Shown one piece after another: positions 33,866 through 45,020 of a DNA stretch of 64,000 nucleotides (position 1 is the stretch's first letter; the number at the start of each line of letters is the position of its first letter). Below the pieces are notes generated by a model, which was not told the DNA's origin, did not search any database, and worked only from the letters and a program-made list of their open reading frames with translations. Location: positions 16,899,364 to 16,963,363 of the forward strand of contig JAYGXS010000007.1 of assembly GCA_036362985.1 (NCBI GenBank), in the 5' to 3' direction. This DNA is from Ligula intestinalis (lineage: Eukaryota > Platyhelminthes > Cestoda > Diphyllobothriidea > Diphyllobothriidae). The position numbers and the translations under genes are program-made.

Positions 33866-34324
33866 AGCCCTGCCAGCACAATCCCCGGATTCCCACGTGT
33901 GCGCGCCGGGGAGGGGATCCGAGGGAATACGGTGGAATCCAAGGATGAAGAATGTTGATTAACAAATTATATTGACAGTATCCATGTTTTAAAATCTACT
34001 TACTTATCAATAAATTATTAATTACGTTGTCCTTTAACAAAATAGTCAATTTGGGGCCTTAAAAATGTGAAAAGGAGGCTATCTCGCCGCGAAAACCTCT
34101 TCCTGGCGGTACATCCTCTCCTTCTCATTTTAGACCCCAAATTGATTGTTTTTTGAAAGGACAACGTGATCAATAATTTATTGATAACTAAGTAGATTTT
34201 GAAACATGCATACTGTCAGTATAATTTGTTAATCAAAATTCTTTATCCATGAATTCCACCGTATTCTCCCGGATTTCCCCCGCCGCGTGCACTTGGGAAC
34301 CTGGGTATTGCGCTAGCAGGAGCT
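33866..34324. mobile_element. 459-bp foldback element (MITE-like)
   Basis: Two arms of about 195 bp (33,866-34,060 and 34,128-34,324) are inverted repeats, roughly 85% alike by eye. The outer end reads AGC(C/T)CCTGC(C/T)AGC(G/A)CAAT. Inside are GAATACGGTGGAAT, TGTTGATTAACAAATTATA, ATCAATAAATTATT and ACGTTGTCCTTT, each found on both sides. The middle (about 65 bp) carries no frame. No clear target-site duplication is seen. It lies in an intron-like position of the MORN-repeat gene. Confidence 0.8.
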
Positions 34325-34576
34325 GTATGGTTGCAAATAAAAGGATCGTATAGCTTTTATTAAACAGGCGAACATAAAGTCTAAATCAACCAATATTTCA
34401 GCATTCGCAGTCATAGTATTTTAAGAAAGAATATGTTTCCTATGCAAAACCAAAAAACTTTCCGTCCGCGCCTTGAAGTTTTTGCTTGAATTTCAATATG
34501 GGATTACATTAGCAACAAAATGTGGTCAAGTATAGTTGAAAAGATGAAAAATGTTACCGATTTTTGTAACCTAAAC

Positions 34577-34909
34577 CCTCATAATAGCATCCACCAGGGA
34601 ACTTAATCCCGCATTCACCCGTCGTTTGTTCGTCAATCCAACCGCCCTCATAAATGAGCTTAGAAATTGTGTTGGCAGCTATCTCAGCAACTTTCTCATT
34701 ATTGGATTCTTTGTCAGTAGTCTCAGTACTGCATTCCCTCTCAAGCAATTTTTTCCTGTTCAATATCAAACATAAAGAGGTAGTCGAATATACCTCTCAA
34801 AGCCATGCCTACGAATTCCAGACCTGACCAAAGTATACTCGTCCTCGTATATATCTCCATTAGCAAATACGAAACAGCCTTTCCGAAATTCCGATTGCTG
34901 TGAAGTCAC
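34577..34909 (-). CDS. MORN-repeat gene, two exons around a 38-nt intron (MORN2-like layout)
   Basis: Exon one (34,909-34,794) follows a TTTTAAAG acceptor and encodes FRKGCFVFANGDIYEDEYTL and VRSGIRRHGFER. Exon two (34,755-34,577) encodes KKLLERECSTETTDKESNNE and then IYEGGWIDEQTTGECGIKF and PGGCYYEG. MORN repeats have the pattern YxGxWxxGxxxGxGxxxFxxGxxYxG. Both exons fit it, and the order F.F.NGD.Y, R.SG, RRHGFG-like, YEGGW recalls MORN2 proteins. The intron 34,756-34,793 (GTATAT...AACAG) is only 38 nt, with AG|G restoring an Arg codon; very short introns are typical of flatworms. MORN proteins are membrane- or axoneme-associated scaffolds. A LINE (34,978-37,890) lies just upstream, so earlier exons must be farther right. 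Confidence 0.68.
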
Positions 34910-34977
34910 CTTTAAAAGACAAAAAACTGAAAATTAACCAACACATCTTTCTGTAACTTGGAGGCAGCGTAATTTAG

Positions 34978-37890
34978 ATGCGGGCAGACCTGATGCCTGA
35001 GGAGAGATTAAAACAGCATAAGGCGGTCAAAGTGGTGAAACAACGTCGTACTCCGGGGGAAAATAATCTCCGCATAATAAATTATCGGGTTGTACAGAAG
35101 AGGAGACCCCTGTTCAAACCACTGCTGCCAATGACTCAGGAAACACTGCTAGCACTCTAGGCATGTTGTTGATAAGTGCACAAGCTCTGCTTAACAAACT
35201 GGCTGAACAACATGCATGTATCGCGCGGAAGCGCCCTGCGATTGTTGCGGTGATAGACACCTGGCTTTTTGAATCAGTAAAGGAAAGTGAGATTCATATG
35301 CCTGGTTACCGTGTCTTCCGTTGCGACCGTACTGATAGGATCCATGGGGGTATCCTGGTACAGCAGTCGCCGGCTATTAAGCCCACGGATAATAAGCCCG
35401 CCGCTTATTAAACCCAATTGGGTCTGGGCCCAAGGTGGACTTAAAAGCCGGCGACTACTGTATATACTACTGACGGCCTACTTGTTCCAGTTTTAGAGCA
35501 CACGCACAGAAGATAGTCTTGTGGAAAAAATCTGGTTGTCGGTCAAAGGAACTACTGGTGCAAATGCAACCATGGTTGTAATATATCGAAGTCCTCAAAT
35601 TAACGGCATCAGTTGGTTGAATACAGTCAAGCCATATGCTAGAAGCGCACGAGTCTGCATAGTTGGTGACTTGAACTGCCCACATATCAACTGGTCTCAT
35701 CTAATTCTCAAACGCCCGGCCTCCATTACGGAGGCCGCCACAAAAAAATCTGATGTAAGACTCTCTGCACCCCTCAGCACCAGTGATCAAGCTAATGTCT
35801 TAGCAGCACTCCACGTAACCGGATCGTCGTTAATGCGTAGATGCTACAAGCCGGCATCTTGGAAAGCTGATTATGACGAAATGAGGCAGAGCGCTATGAA
35901 CCTATCCTAAAAACCGAGTAACTCTGCCAATGAAGAATAACGTTGGAACTTGATCCGTGGAAATATTGAGCGGCTCTGTACCGACTTTGTCCCCTTGAAG
36001 CTCTGTGGATGGGCAGCATGCCGCTCCCCATGGATTAATGTCGAGACAAAACGTAAATCGAATGCAAGAAAACGAGCCTACAAGGCCTTCATGATCTTGA
36101 GAACAGCCGAAGAGAAAGCGACATACAAAGCAATCAAAGATGAATGCAAGCGTATAATGAAGTCGAACAAAGTGGCACATGAAGAAAATCTAGCACAGAA
36201 AGTTGACACCCCAAAAAATTGATTTTATTATTTCGTGAAAACAAATGTCGTTAAACCCCGGGCATTCAAGGTCTCCAAAATACAGCTGTTGTGCTCCAAA
36301 TAGATGAAATATGTATGGCTAGACTCCTACTTGAACCATACTCTACCATCTACATAGCACCAAAACCCGACAGTGAAGACATCGACATCCCTGACTGAAT
36401 TGAAAGCGGCATAATAATTTTCATTGAATCTGAATCCGAGGGTTGTTCGCGAGCTTGCTTATATAATCGCACCGAGCATTGAAGAACGGTTTCTTTGTAC
36501 GCTAGCCACTGCCACTGTACCAGATGACTGGAAGCAGAGTCTGATAATTTTGAGGTACAAAGGTGGTGACCATTTTCTACCCCAGTACTATCGACCAGTC
36601 AGCCTGCCTTCGGTGTTTGTGAAAGTGCTGAAAAATTGCATCTGCCGCGAAATCGATGCCCACATTGGGACAGCCACACTCCTGCCAATAGAACAACACG
36701 GATTTGCCAAAGGCTAATCGTGCACCACTAACCTCATGGTGGCACGTGAAGCTGGATGCAAAGCGAAATAAAAACGACTACCGGTACATACGGCCTAAAT
36801 CGAACTCAGCAAGGCATTTGGCAAAGTTGATTACGTGCTCCGATTGACGAAGCTCAGTAATACGCCCGTCAAAAGAGCTGTAGTCAAATTGATAAAAGGG
36901 TACGCGTTTGGCAGAAAATTCCGAGTAAGGCTCAGCGAAAGGGCACTCCTCTGCGTTTAAGGCTCGTAGTGGCGTACTACAAGGGTTGGTACTGGGTTCC
37001 AGACAATTTTTCACATACGTTGCGCATATACCATCAAGACTTTCATCCCCATGCCTTCTGTTTGCGGACGACCTCAAGGTATGGCATGTTATACGCAGCC
37101 TCAAAGACACAATGACTTTCCAACATGATCTTAACTTGATCCACGAATAGTCATTGTAAATCAAGGTACGGTCAACATGAATGAATCACACTTACGAATA
37201 ATTGGGAGAAATCGGGACCACCTACCCTATACAATGGGCAACATGACATTGGCCGCTGTTAGGAATTCTCGCGACTTGGGCGTTATCATTCAAGACGACC
37301 TCAAAACACAGAATAATCAACTTTGGCAAGACGCAAGGGCCTAGCACTACTTTGGATGTTCAAAAGAGCATTCACGTCCTTGTCCATGCAGATATTTCGT
37401 AAGCATATGGCCACGTTCATCCACTTAACCATTGCATATGGATCGTCCGCTTGGTTCCCGCGTACGAAGGGCGAGATGACCGATATCGAATATGTGCAAT
37501 CGCTGGGGTCAAGGATGGTGTCCGAAGTGAGAAGACTGACGTATCTGGAGCTCTATAAAGCTCTGAACCTGTTTATCCTCAAAGTTCAATGCTCCAGAGG
37601 CGACTAAATCATGATGTACAAAGTGATCGTTTGCGGTGACATCCCGGAGACAGCACATTATTTCCAACTGGCCGTTGATATGCTTACGCGCGGACATTGT
37701 TTCAAACTGGTTTTAAAACGGACAGGTGGCCTCCCGCATATCTATCGACTATCAAGGTGCGCCGTGAATACATGGAACAATCTTCTCTCCGATGTTGATT
37801 CTGCCGACACAGTTGCCGGGTTCAAGAAGAAATACGATGTCTTGTTTGAACCATTACCTATACCGTTCATGCGAGTGTCTCTGCCTTAGC
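34978..37890 (+). pseudogene. CR1-like LINE, decayed, near full coding span
   Basis: Order on the plus strand: an ORF1 C-terminal piece (MRADLMPEERLKQHKAVKVV, 34,978-35,160); ORF2 endonuclease (LRKRPAIVAV-type, VIDTWLFESVKESEIHMPGY at about 35,255, then TMVVIYRSPQ and CIVGDLNCPHINW at about 35,570-35,690); a shortened endonuclease end; linker (MNLNPRVVRELAYI, 36,424); RT (VPDDWKQSLIILRYKGGDHF, YYRPVSLPSVFVKVLKN, a degraded palm, LFADDLKVWHV-like words near 37,060); and the C-terminus (HMATFIHLTIAYGSSAWF, then CAVNTWNNLLSDVDSADTV and AGFKKKYDV, ending TAG near 37,889). It has many stops and frameshifts and a 100-bp insertion at 35,361. The insertion lies immediately upstream of the MORN exons on the opposite strand. 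Confidence 0.85.
35361..35460. mobile_element. 100-bp terminal-inverted-repeat MITE with TA target duplication
   Basis: Ends CAGCAGTCGCCGGCTATTAA and, inverted, CAGTAGTCGCCGGCTTTTAA. The element is exactly 100 bp and flanked by TA on both sides (35,359-35,360 and 35,461-35,462). TIRs beginning CAG and TA duplications are the pattern of Tc1/mariner/pogo-type elements. It interrupts the endonuclease region of the surrounding LINE between GGILV and the TTDGLLV-type continuation, so it is younger than that LINE. Confidence 0.75.
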
Positions 37891-37899
37891 CGGGGGGAT

Positions 37900-39870
37900 A
37901 GGTCTAACATGAAAACTACCATCTGTCCGGTGGCTGCAAAGAAGGGGTTTCCACGGATTCGTTCCCTAACATCTATTGATGAAACATGAAACGTGTTGTT
38001 TGGATAAGCTTACACACGAACCAGTTTCGTGAGCGAATGTTTATTAGAGCATTTGCACAACCATTTAATGCAGCAAGACATCTCAAAAATCGCTTACTGA
38101 TAACAAAAGTTATCCGGATATGTGATATCGATGTAAATTAAGGTTTCCAATTGTTCGAAAATTCGAAAAGGTCTATAATTTGGATCCTTAATGACATAAG
38201 TTGCGTAGTTTATAAGCAATTCCGAAATGCAAGGATGGTATTAATTAAAAACGTTTTTGTGAACTCGGTAAAAAGCGATTATTTCGAATCCACAGTAAAC
38301 TTGACAACACAGAAAATATAGTGCCTCATAACATTACACAGATGACCTTGAAATCAAAGTTGCGCTTTTTTAGTAACACTTACCAACTATTTTTTACGCA
38401 AATTAACAAATTCCTGGGTAGAATGCACACAATTAATGCAATTCTATATATGTGAATTTGGTATATCGCGTCTCAAAATGATCATTTTCCTTCGCGCAAT
38501 GAATGTATAATTTTATTTCAGTCTGGTTTGTAAAATTTGTGACAATAATTCTGAAACAGTTTTCCTAAAATAGCCCGCGAAGGCTGTTATGCAGGTCACT
38601 GTGCCTTTTCCCTTTTTGGTATGTACATCTGACCTTAAATTTTTTATGCGCACTACATGTGCATTTTGTTTGAATATACACAACCCCGACGATGGTATGA
38701 CCGTAAAGATGATCTTCAATGCCAAGGTCTGGACGGACCGCGCCTTCGTAATATTCAAGTTCTGGTTCAGAATTCAATCCAGTCGATAAGTACAGGGTGA
38801 GCAACCACCAATAAGATGAAATGCTGTTCTATTTGATGTTTTTGTTGGCCGCTTACAATTCAACAATTAGCCGACTCAGTCTGGAACAAATGCAGGTTGT
38901 GCAAGAAAAAGCCTTCATGGGGATGAGATGGTGTAAACTCTGAAACATTATCAAAAACAATTCTTCGAACATCATCGATTGCGCAAGCTGCCATAATCAG
39001 AATTGATTGAAAGATGGTGGGGAAGAAATATGGAACCAGATTTGCAAGAAGAAAAGTTCCTATGCAGCCTATTCCAACCGTGGTCCATCGCAAACGAATC
39101 AGCTGTGAATCTCTATCGGTACCTGTTCTTAAAACGCCTTGCAGGGGTGTTACAAAGAGAGGGAGCACAGTCTGAAGAGGAAAAATGTCTTATTAAGCAC
39201 AATGACCCGGAATATTTTTTGAAACCATTGTATTATACAGCTCCCATTCTAAAATATTTATGTCAATGCTTAACTCCTTTATAACGGTTCTTCCAACGGA
39301 GAGGGCCAACCTCTCAGTTGCAAAGGCGAGCTATTAACTGACGATAAGAATTCTTAGGTAACGCTGTCTTCATGCCATCTGAAACGAACCCAGCACCAGA
39401 TTTGACTGCAAATGTCCATCCAATCAATACAACAAATGCTCAGGTTCGTAACACTAGTAGTTAATGCATTTGTAATTAAAGCGTTCGTTGATTAATAAGC
39501 TGACCTCACTCTTTCAGAAATTACAGTGTCAAGGAAGAAGCCATCAGAACTGCAAAAAAGCAACCAGAATTCCTACATTTACACACCAAAAACGACCAAT
39601 CCACGATAATCAGTTAAGTAGCTAGCTTTTCAACATCGCAGGGTTGAGTTATGTTCTGGTCGTTTTAGCCGATTTAAAAATGCATCTGGAGCGTCAACAG
39701 ACCCTGTATCATTTGCAGAAACCGCAGACATGTCGTCACACACTTCGCAGCCCACCAACTGGAGGCGAAGTAACAAATATGGGAGCCAAATTTTTGATCA
39801 AATCTATGAATCTCAAATCGCCTTTAACATAATGATTTTCAGGTTATCCTTTGTCGATTTGATCATCAGT
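37900..39870. other. no feature firmly recognised
   Basis: AT-rich sequence. Frames at 38,513-38,804 (both strands), 38,860-39,168 (-) and 39,003-39,284 (+) stay open for 65-100 codons, but they overlap each other and lack recognised motifs. The minus frame 38,860-39,168 (with MAACAIDDVRRIVFDNVSEF) reads best. None is offered as a gene. Confidence 0.3.
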
Positions 39871-39879
39871 GTACTTCAC

Positions 39880-40960
39880 ATGCACGATATGCCAACTCTC
39901 CAATGGGATTATGGCTCACTTCATTTACAATGGTGCAACCCTTGAGACATGGACTGTGACCGATGGATTGAAACATGTTTATGTTTTCGAGCCCATCCTT
40001 GTTAGTCTTATGCCCTCCACTTTAATGCTGGACGCATAACACAAAGAGCGATCGAAATCTATATTAACAACCCAACCGACAGAAAACTGATTATCATTAG
40101 ATACTTCAAAGAATATTCGAGAATACTCAGGACCAAAGTCTGCGACTTCGTGTTTACGGATGACTTTAAGCTCAACAAAACGGAAGATGATATGCAACGT
40201 AATGCTGAGATCCTGGAACCCAGTTGCTGCAAGTACGGACATAGAGATGACGGTGGTGCTGTGGCAGTCAGCCATTGAATCAAAATGCATCGAATTCCAT
40301 ATCGGAACGAGCATAACGGAATAGGAAGAAGATCCGACCACTGGGACAAGAGTTTTATTTTATTTTCTGCGCAGTGTTACGGAAATTGAATTAAGGTATA
40401 AATTTATATGCATCCGTCGCACACTCTATAGGAACGTCAAGGATGACGAGCAACTGGCCCTACCGGATATCCGAATTCCATGAAACATTTGGCCAACTGA
40501 ACAAACCTGCCAGGAATCAATGTATATTCTCATTCGACAAGGAACTCCAGATTCATTAGACGGGGGAATTAACAACTGCACCATATACGATGCAAACTTA
40601 GACAGTTTGCACAAATAACTCTAGGAATCCAGATAGCATTCAACTCAGTTGTTTCCAGAGGATCCTTATGCTGAATTGTTGAGATAGATACGCAGACACA
40701 GAAGTTCGAAAACGAACCGAAATCCTCAGCATAAATGTCATGTTAAGGTTCAGGCAAATACGTGGAGTGGTCCTGCGTACGGACGGAGAAAGAGTGCCTC
40801 ACAAGCTACTCTTCTACGGCGGTACCACTACGTACACTCATACAGGAGAAGCACAGCAAGGCTTTAAAATGCACACTACAATTTCTCTTCAATGATCGTA
40901 AATGTACGCTTGAGGCCCAGGCGGACCCCAGATAATCGATCGACCTAGAAAGAAGCAGTC
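39880..40960 (+). pseudogene. second, older copy of the zinc-finger LINE family
   Basis: Fragments correspond in order to the 12.2-14.8-kb copy. TVTDGLKHVYVFEPILVSLM (about 39,950-40,015) parallels TNEVKQGCDLVPTL. CDFVFTDDFKLNKTEDDMQR (about 40,140-40,200) parallels the LLFADD catalytic box. DTQTQKFENEPK-type sequence at about 40,690 and DGERVPHKLLFYGG (about 40,778-40,820) correspond to the DxxVLERTGILS and DERLPKRLFYGD blocks. It is heavily broken and has lost its fingers or decayed beyond recognition. A Penelope-like terminal piece is inserted at 40,325. Confidence 0.65.
40325..40366 (-). repeat. short Penelope-like terminal-repeat piece
   Basis: AAGAAGATCCGACCACTGGG followed by ACAAGAGTTTTATTTTATTT is the complement of the TTCCAGTGATCGCATCTTCTTC part of the terminal repeat described at 21.1-21.5 kb. 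It is only about 42 bp and sits inside the LINE remnant. Confidence 0.5.
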
Positions 40961-41280
40961 AACACTAAAGTAGCCACCAACAAAGCCAGCTTTACTGCCA
41001 CAGACAAACCCAAATGTGTGGATCGCAGTGTTCAAGCACCTGTAACTTGCGTGTGGACAGTTTCAAGTGATAGTAGACTTTGACTGCATCTATCGAAATC
41101 TCTCTTCCTTTTGCACTCTATGTCCGTTTTCAAGACGGACTCAAGATGGACAGAGGCAGGATTAGGCCGGGCCGACACCAAGCCTGAATCAGATCCAGCG
41201 GAGTGAAAGTGTCATGAAGGGCATGGATGACTAATGTCTGCGTCGCCAGTCCACCACCATGTGTCAGCAACATCTTCCCT

Positions 41281-41345
41281 AGGTGTGTGGCATTTATTAT
41301 TGGAGCGCAACCCGAATAACGCTTGCTTTTTCCTGAGCTGACCCG
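41281..41345. repeat. short dispersed repeat (others at 49,390-49,450 and 59,545-59,605)
   Basis: The three copies share GGCATT(T/G)ATTATT/GGGAG, CAACC(C/T)GAATAACGCTTGC and (C)CCT(A/G)ATC(G)G-like endings; the 49.4-kb copy is the most diverged. Family unknown; no coding potential. Confidence 0.45.
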
Positions 41346-41937
41346 CGTGTTGGTTCTGTGCATATACCAAGAGACCCGTTAAGATAACATTGCCTCTAAA
41401 CCCACACGATGGCAACGACTGTGACCATGGAATAATTGGCAAGCAAGTCATAGTCCACTGCCCACTTGGTTGTGGGATATACGGTAGACAACATCATTAA
41501 TGACATTCAAAGTGGCTTACCTCCTTATATTTTACTTTATGTGATTCACTTCACTTCGGTTCATTTTGACTAACGGACAGGTAGGCCAATGACTTTAAGT
41601 CCCCTGTCGGTGACACAGTGACTGAAAAAGGTACCGATACAGTATGACAATTCCAACAGTGTTCGTTTACATAAACGCAGCAGCAACAGCAACCACAAAG
41701 GGTGGGGGGCAATTAAAGTACTCTAATTAATTGTCATTGAAGCCGAGAGTTGTTCGGGGTCACGAAGAGCAATTAGTGTGGCACCTTGTTCTCACAGTAG
41801 AGGATCATGGTGAGCTTGCCTCCCCTTCCGGCCGGTTCGTCGTGAGGTCCTCTTCGCTTCCAATTCTTACTTTTTGTTTGGCCGCGTTCTGTCAATTGCT
41901 CACATAATGTTGTAAGACGTTGGAAGCCTGGGAAGGT

Positions 41938-42190
41938 CTAGATGTCTGTTGACGGAGTTGGCGTCTGATTACTAGACTCAAGCTTCAGCATTTCGGCATT
42001 TGAGGTTCCTCGGCCTACGATGGTCACTCCTTGAATATCGAAATCGTGGTCAGTCTCTCTGATGTGTGTTGCAAATTGCGAGTTAAGGTCCATTCACCGA
42101 GCCGATAGCTTTTGTTCATGTAAACGAGTCCGCAATTTTTAGCCTCTTTCTTCGATGTAATTATAGTATCTGAAGATGGACTCAGGACAA
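41938..42190 (-). pseudogene. Penelope-like GIY-YIG endonuclease fragment of another subfamily
   Basis: The minus strand first reads CGLVYMNKSYRLGEW (about 42,150-42,095). After a frame change it gives NSQFATHIRETDHDFDIQGV and TIVGRGTSNAEMLKLESSNQ, ending in TAG at 41,938-41,940. The sequence after the YIG strand (HIRETDHDFD, then the Glu-containing AEMLKLE helix) is the second half of a GIY-YIG domain. It differs strongly from the 26.5-kb and 63-kb nucleases, so a separate PLE lineage is present. The upstream RT is not found on this strand. Confidence 0.65.
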
Positions 42191-42468
42191 TAAAACAATT
42201 TATACGGTGCTTGAAAAGTCTTCTTTCTTAGTCATATGAAGTTTGGATACCATTTGAAGTATTGTCAATAATTATGACTTTAAAATGGATAGATTCTCAT
42301 TACTCATATCATACATCTTACCAAATTCAAATTTAATGCATGTACAGTTCCCATCAAACGTACAATTACAGAAGACGAAGGTTTCACCCTAAGCACCATC
42401 ATATAATATTCATAAGTTGACACACCATTCTCTGCTAGCGAGGATGGCCACCGCGGGCCCCGGATGAA

Positions 42469-45020
42469 TTGCGTGTTAACTGGTTTGCAATAAAAAGAAC
42501 TTCTACAGAATCTAACTTGATACTCTCCTCCTTTACCACCCCAACCTGCGACAGCAGCGAATTCCATGCAGGCGAAGCATCGAATATAGCCAGTCCGAGC
42601 TCATGGCCCCCTGTAGCGAAGGTGGCCAAAACTGTATTACAGGACTCCCGAAAGGATCGTGATCAGGAGTTGCAAGAAGCAACTTCAGACAGTTCAGGTG
42701 ACCAAGCAGTCACACCAGCCAGTCCGAACTCCAGGGTTACTGCAAAAAATGTGGCGAAAACTGTATCTAAGGGCTTCCGACACCGACAGGATCGCGAACA
42801 CTGTCTAGTTGTACAAGGGTAACAAGAAGCCAGTTCAGACAGCTCAGACGACCAGGACGATCCGGAACTGCCAGGTGAAGAATTCGAAGTTCTGAAGTCA
42901 TTTCGGATCGTAGAAAGGCCAGCAGATACCGTAGATATGCAGCGACCAAGATCCTTGAAAATTATGCTGAAGAACAAGCAAAATGTTCAGCTGATTACGT
43001 CTAAAATATCGAACCTACGTCGCTCGCATAAAGACTTTTTTCAACCGGATTATTCCTTGTAGGAACGGCTGAAATGCCGGGCACTAGTAGCGCAATTACA
43101 GTCGAGGATCGAGAATGACGAGAGAGGCCTGGAAATATTAAACGGGAAGATAATTCAAAAGTAAACACCAAACTAACCCGTAATACTCCGGACGGCTGGG
43201 ACTTGATTGACACAACCGGATTACACCGTACACTGAAACTAAAGTGCATGAACACCAATGCACAAAGCCTGGTCTCTAAAGTGGACGTGCATACGATTAC
43301 TTTGTGCCAACTGGTACCAGATGTCGTCTGTATAGCAGAAACATGGTTGTCCAAGAAGACAGGTGATCAGAAATTGCTCTCCCCGCTTTTCAATTGTTCC
43401 GAAAAGATAGAGTGGGGTATCAAGTTGGGGGCCGTGCTCATCTATGTTAGACATGGCCTGCTCATGTCCGAAAAATCCGAAAACCTTGCGGGCAATATAG
43501 AGGCACTATAGCCCACCGTTGGAACGCCGAGTTCACAAGCCCTTGACATCCTGACGGTCTACCGTTCATTGTCGAGCAACCCACAGTCAGACACTAGTCT
43601 GATAGAGGAAGTCGAAGAATTTGCTAGGAGGTCCGCTGTCATGATCCTGGGAGAATTGAACGCTCCACATATCGACTGGAACCTAAGTTCTGCTTCCGGC
43701 TCAGAAGTAACTTTTGATCGAGGACCGCTGCGCACTGTACAGGAATCCTCCCAAACGCAACACGCCCTATATCCGACAAGACTACGCGAAGGGCAACAAG
43801 CCAATTGCTTAGACCTAGTACTGACCAAAGTACCTGATAGCTAAACGACGTAAATTGTTTACCACCTCTTGGGAAAAGTGACCACGTTCTACTACAGTGG
43901 AAGTATTCCCTCTTATCTCTGCCTGATCGTAGTGAGGTAGCCAAAGGGAACATCTGGCGAGGAGACTTCACACAAATGAAAACCACAGTGAGCAGGATAG
44001 ACTGGAATAAAACATTCACCGGGTGCGTTCTCGATGATTGGTCGGCAATCAAAGCCATATTGCGCAGACTTATTACATATTTCTGTTCTTTCACGTTAAA
44101 GACAGTAAAAAGTAGGCCTCGGTGGCTAACACCTACACCAAAGGGAGGTGCGGGGTTCCACAGTGTTTCGTTCTTGGCCCTATCCTCTTGCTTATATATA
44201 TTGGTGACTGCATAAGCGCATTAGACTGCGAAATCGTAATGTTTGCTGATGACCTAAAACTTTGGAAGGTCTTACGCAACGAAGACGATGAATCAAATCT
44301 CCAGGCAAAGTTGCATCGACTTGAACAATGGTTGAACCTCTGGCTCATGCCATTCAATGTGGCCAAATGCAACTTAATACGATTTGGTAGAACCAGCGGT
44401 GCGCCTCGGAGGGTGTATCACCTACATCAGACACCGCTGCCAGAGATAGAGGCTCATTCCTCTGCCTGAAGGTGGGCAAATCCGCAATGCCCAGCTTGTA
44501 TCTAATCAAGCGAGCCCTTGCTTAGTACGATAAAGTAGCGTTTGAGAAGGTCTTTGGCACGTTCGTGCGACCCCAACTGGAATTTGCCAGCCAAGCCTGG
44601 ACACTTTGGACAGCCAAAGACCGAAAAATCATCGAAAGGGTACAAAGACGCGCAACAAAATTAGTACGAGGCCAACGAAACCTCCCTTATGAGACCCACT
44701 TGGTAAACCTTGACTTGTTTCCTCTGAATAACAGCCAGCTACGTGGTGACCTAATACAGGCATTTCGCATACAGCGTGGTTATGATTGTCGCCTCGAAAC
44801 AAATGACTTCGTTGAGCAAGCCACCACCTCTAGGCTGCGAGGACACCCTCTCAAATTACGTGTGACTGGGGCAAGACTTGATCCAAAAAATTCATTTTCT
44901 CTTAGAGAGTAACTTAGGCATTGAATGCCCCTCCCGCGGACATTGCAATGCCCTCATCCGTGGACACCTTTAAGAGAGAGCTTGATCAGCACCGCCTTAC
45001 GTGCCACCACGGCAACTGAG
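42469..45020 (+). pseudogene. CR1-like LINE with ORF1 remnant and large RT deletion
   Basis: ORF1-like sequence (42,469-43,170) has repeated KNVAKTV/KVAKTV and SDSSGDQ blocks and a conserved RPRSLKIMLKNKQNVQLITS segment. ORF2 starts near 43,203: CMNTNAQSLVSKVDVHTITL, VVCIAETWLSKKTGDQ, GAVLIYVRHGLLMSE, then VMILGELNAPHIDW, the endonuclease series. Most RT fingers are deleted between about 44,110 and 44,140. Motif B (CGVPQCFVLGPILLLIY) and the catalytic box VMFADDLKLWKV (44,240) remain, followed by FGTFVRPQLEFASQAWTLW, RGHPLKLRVTGARLDP and the C-terminus SVDTFKRELDQHRLTCHHGN (stop near 45,020). An A/T-rich tail follows. This is the most complete CR1-like copy in the window but inactive. Confidence 0.87.

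Noticed and set aside
38513..39284. Several overlapping frames of 66-102 codons on both strands
   Set aside because: Mutually exclusive, no domain, no convincing splice sites.
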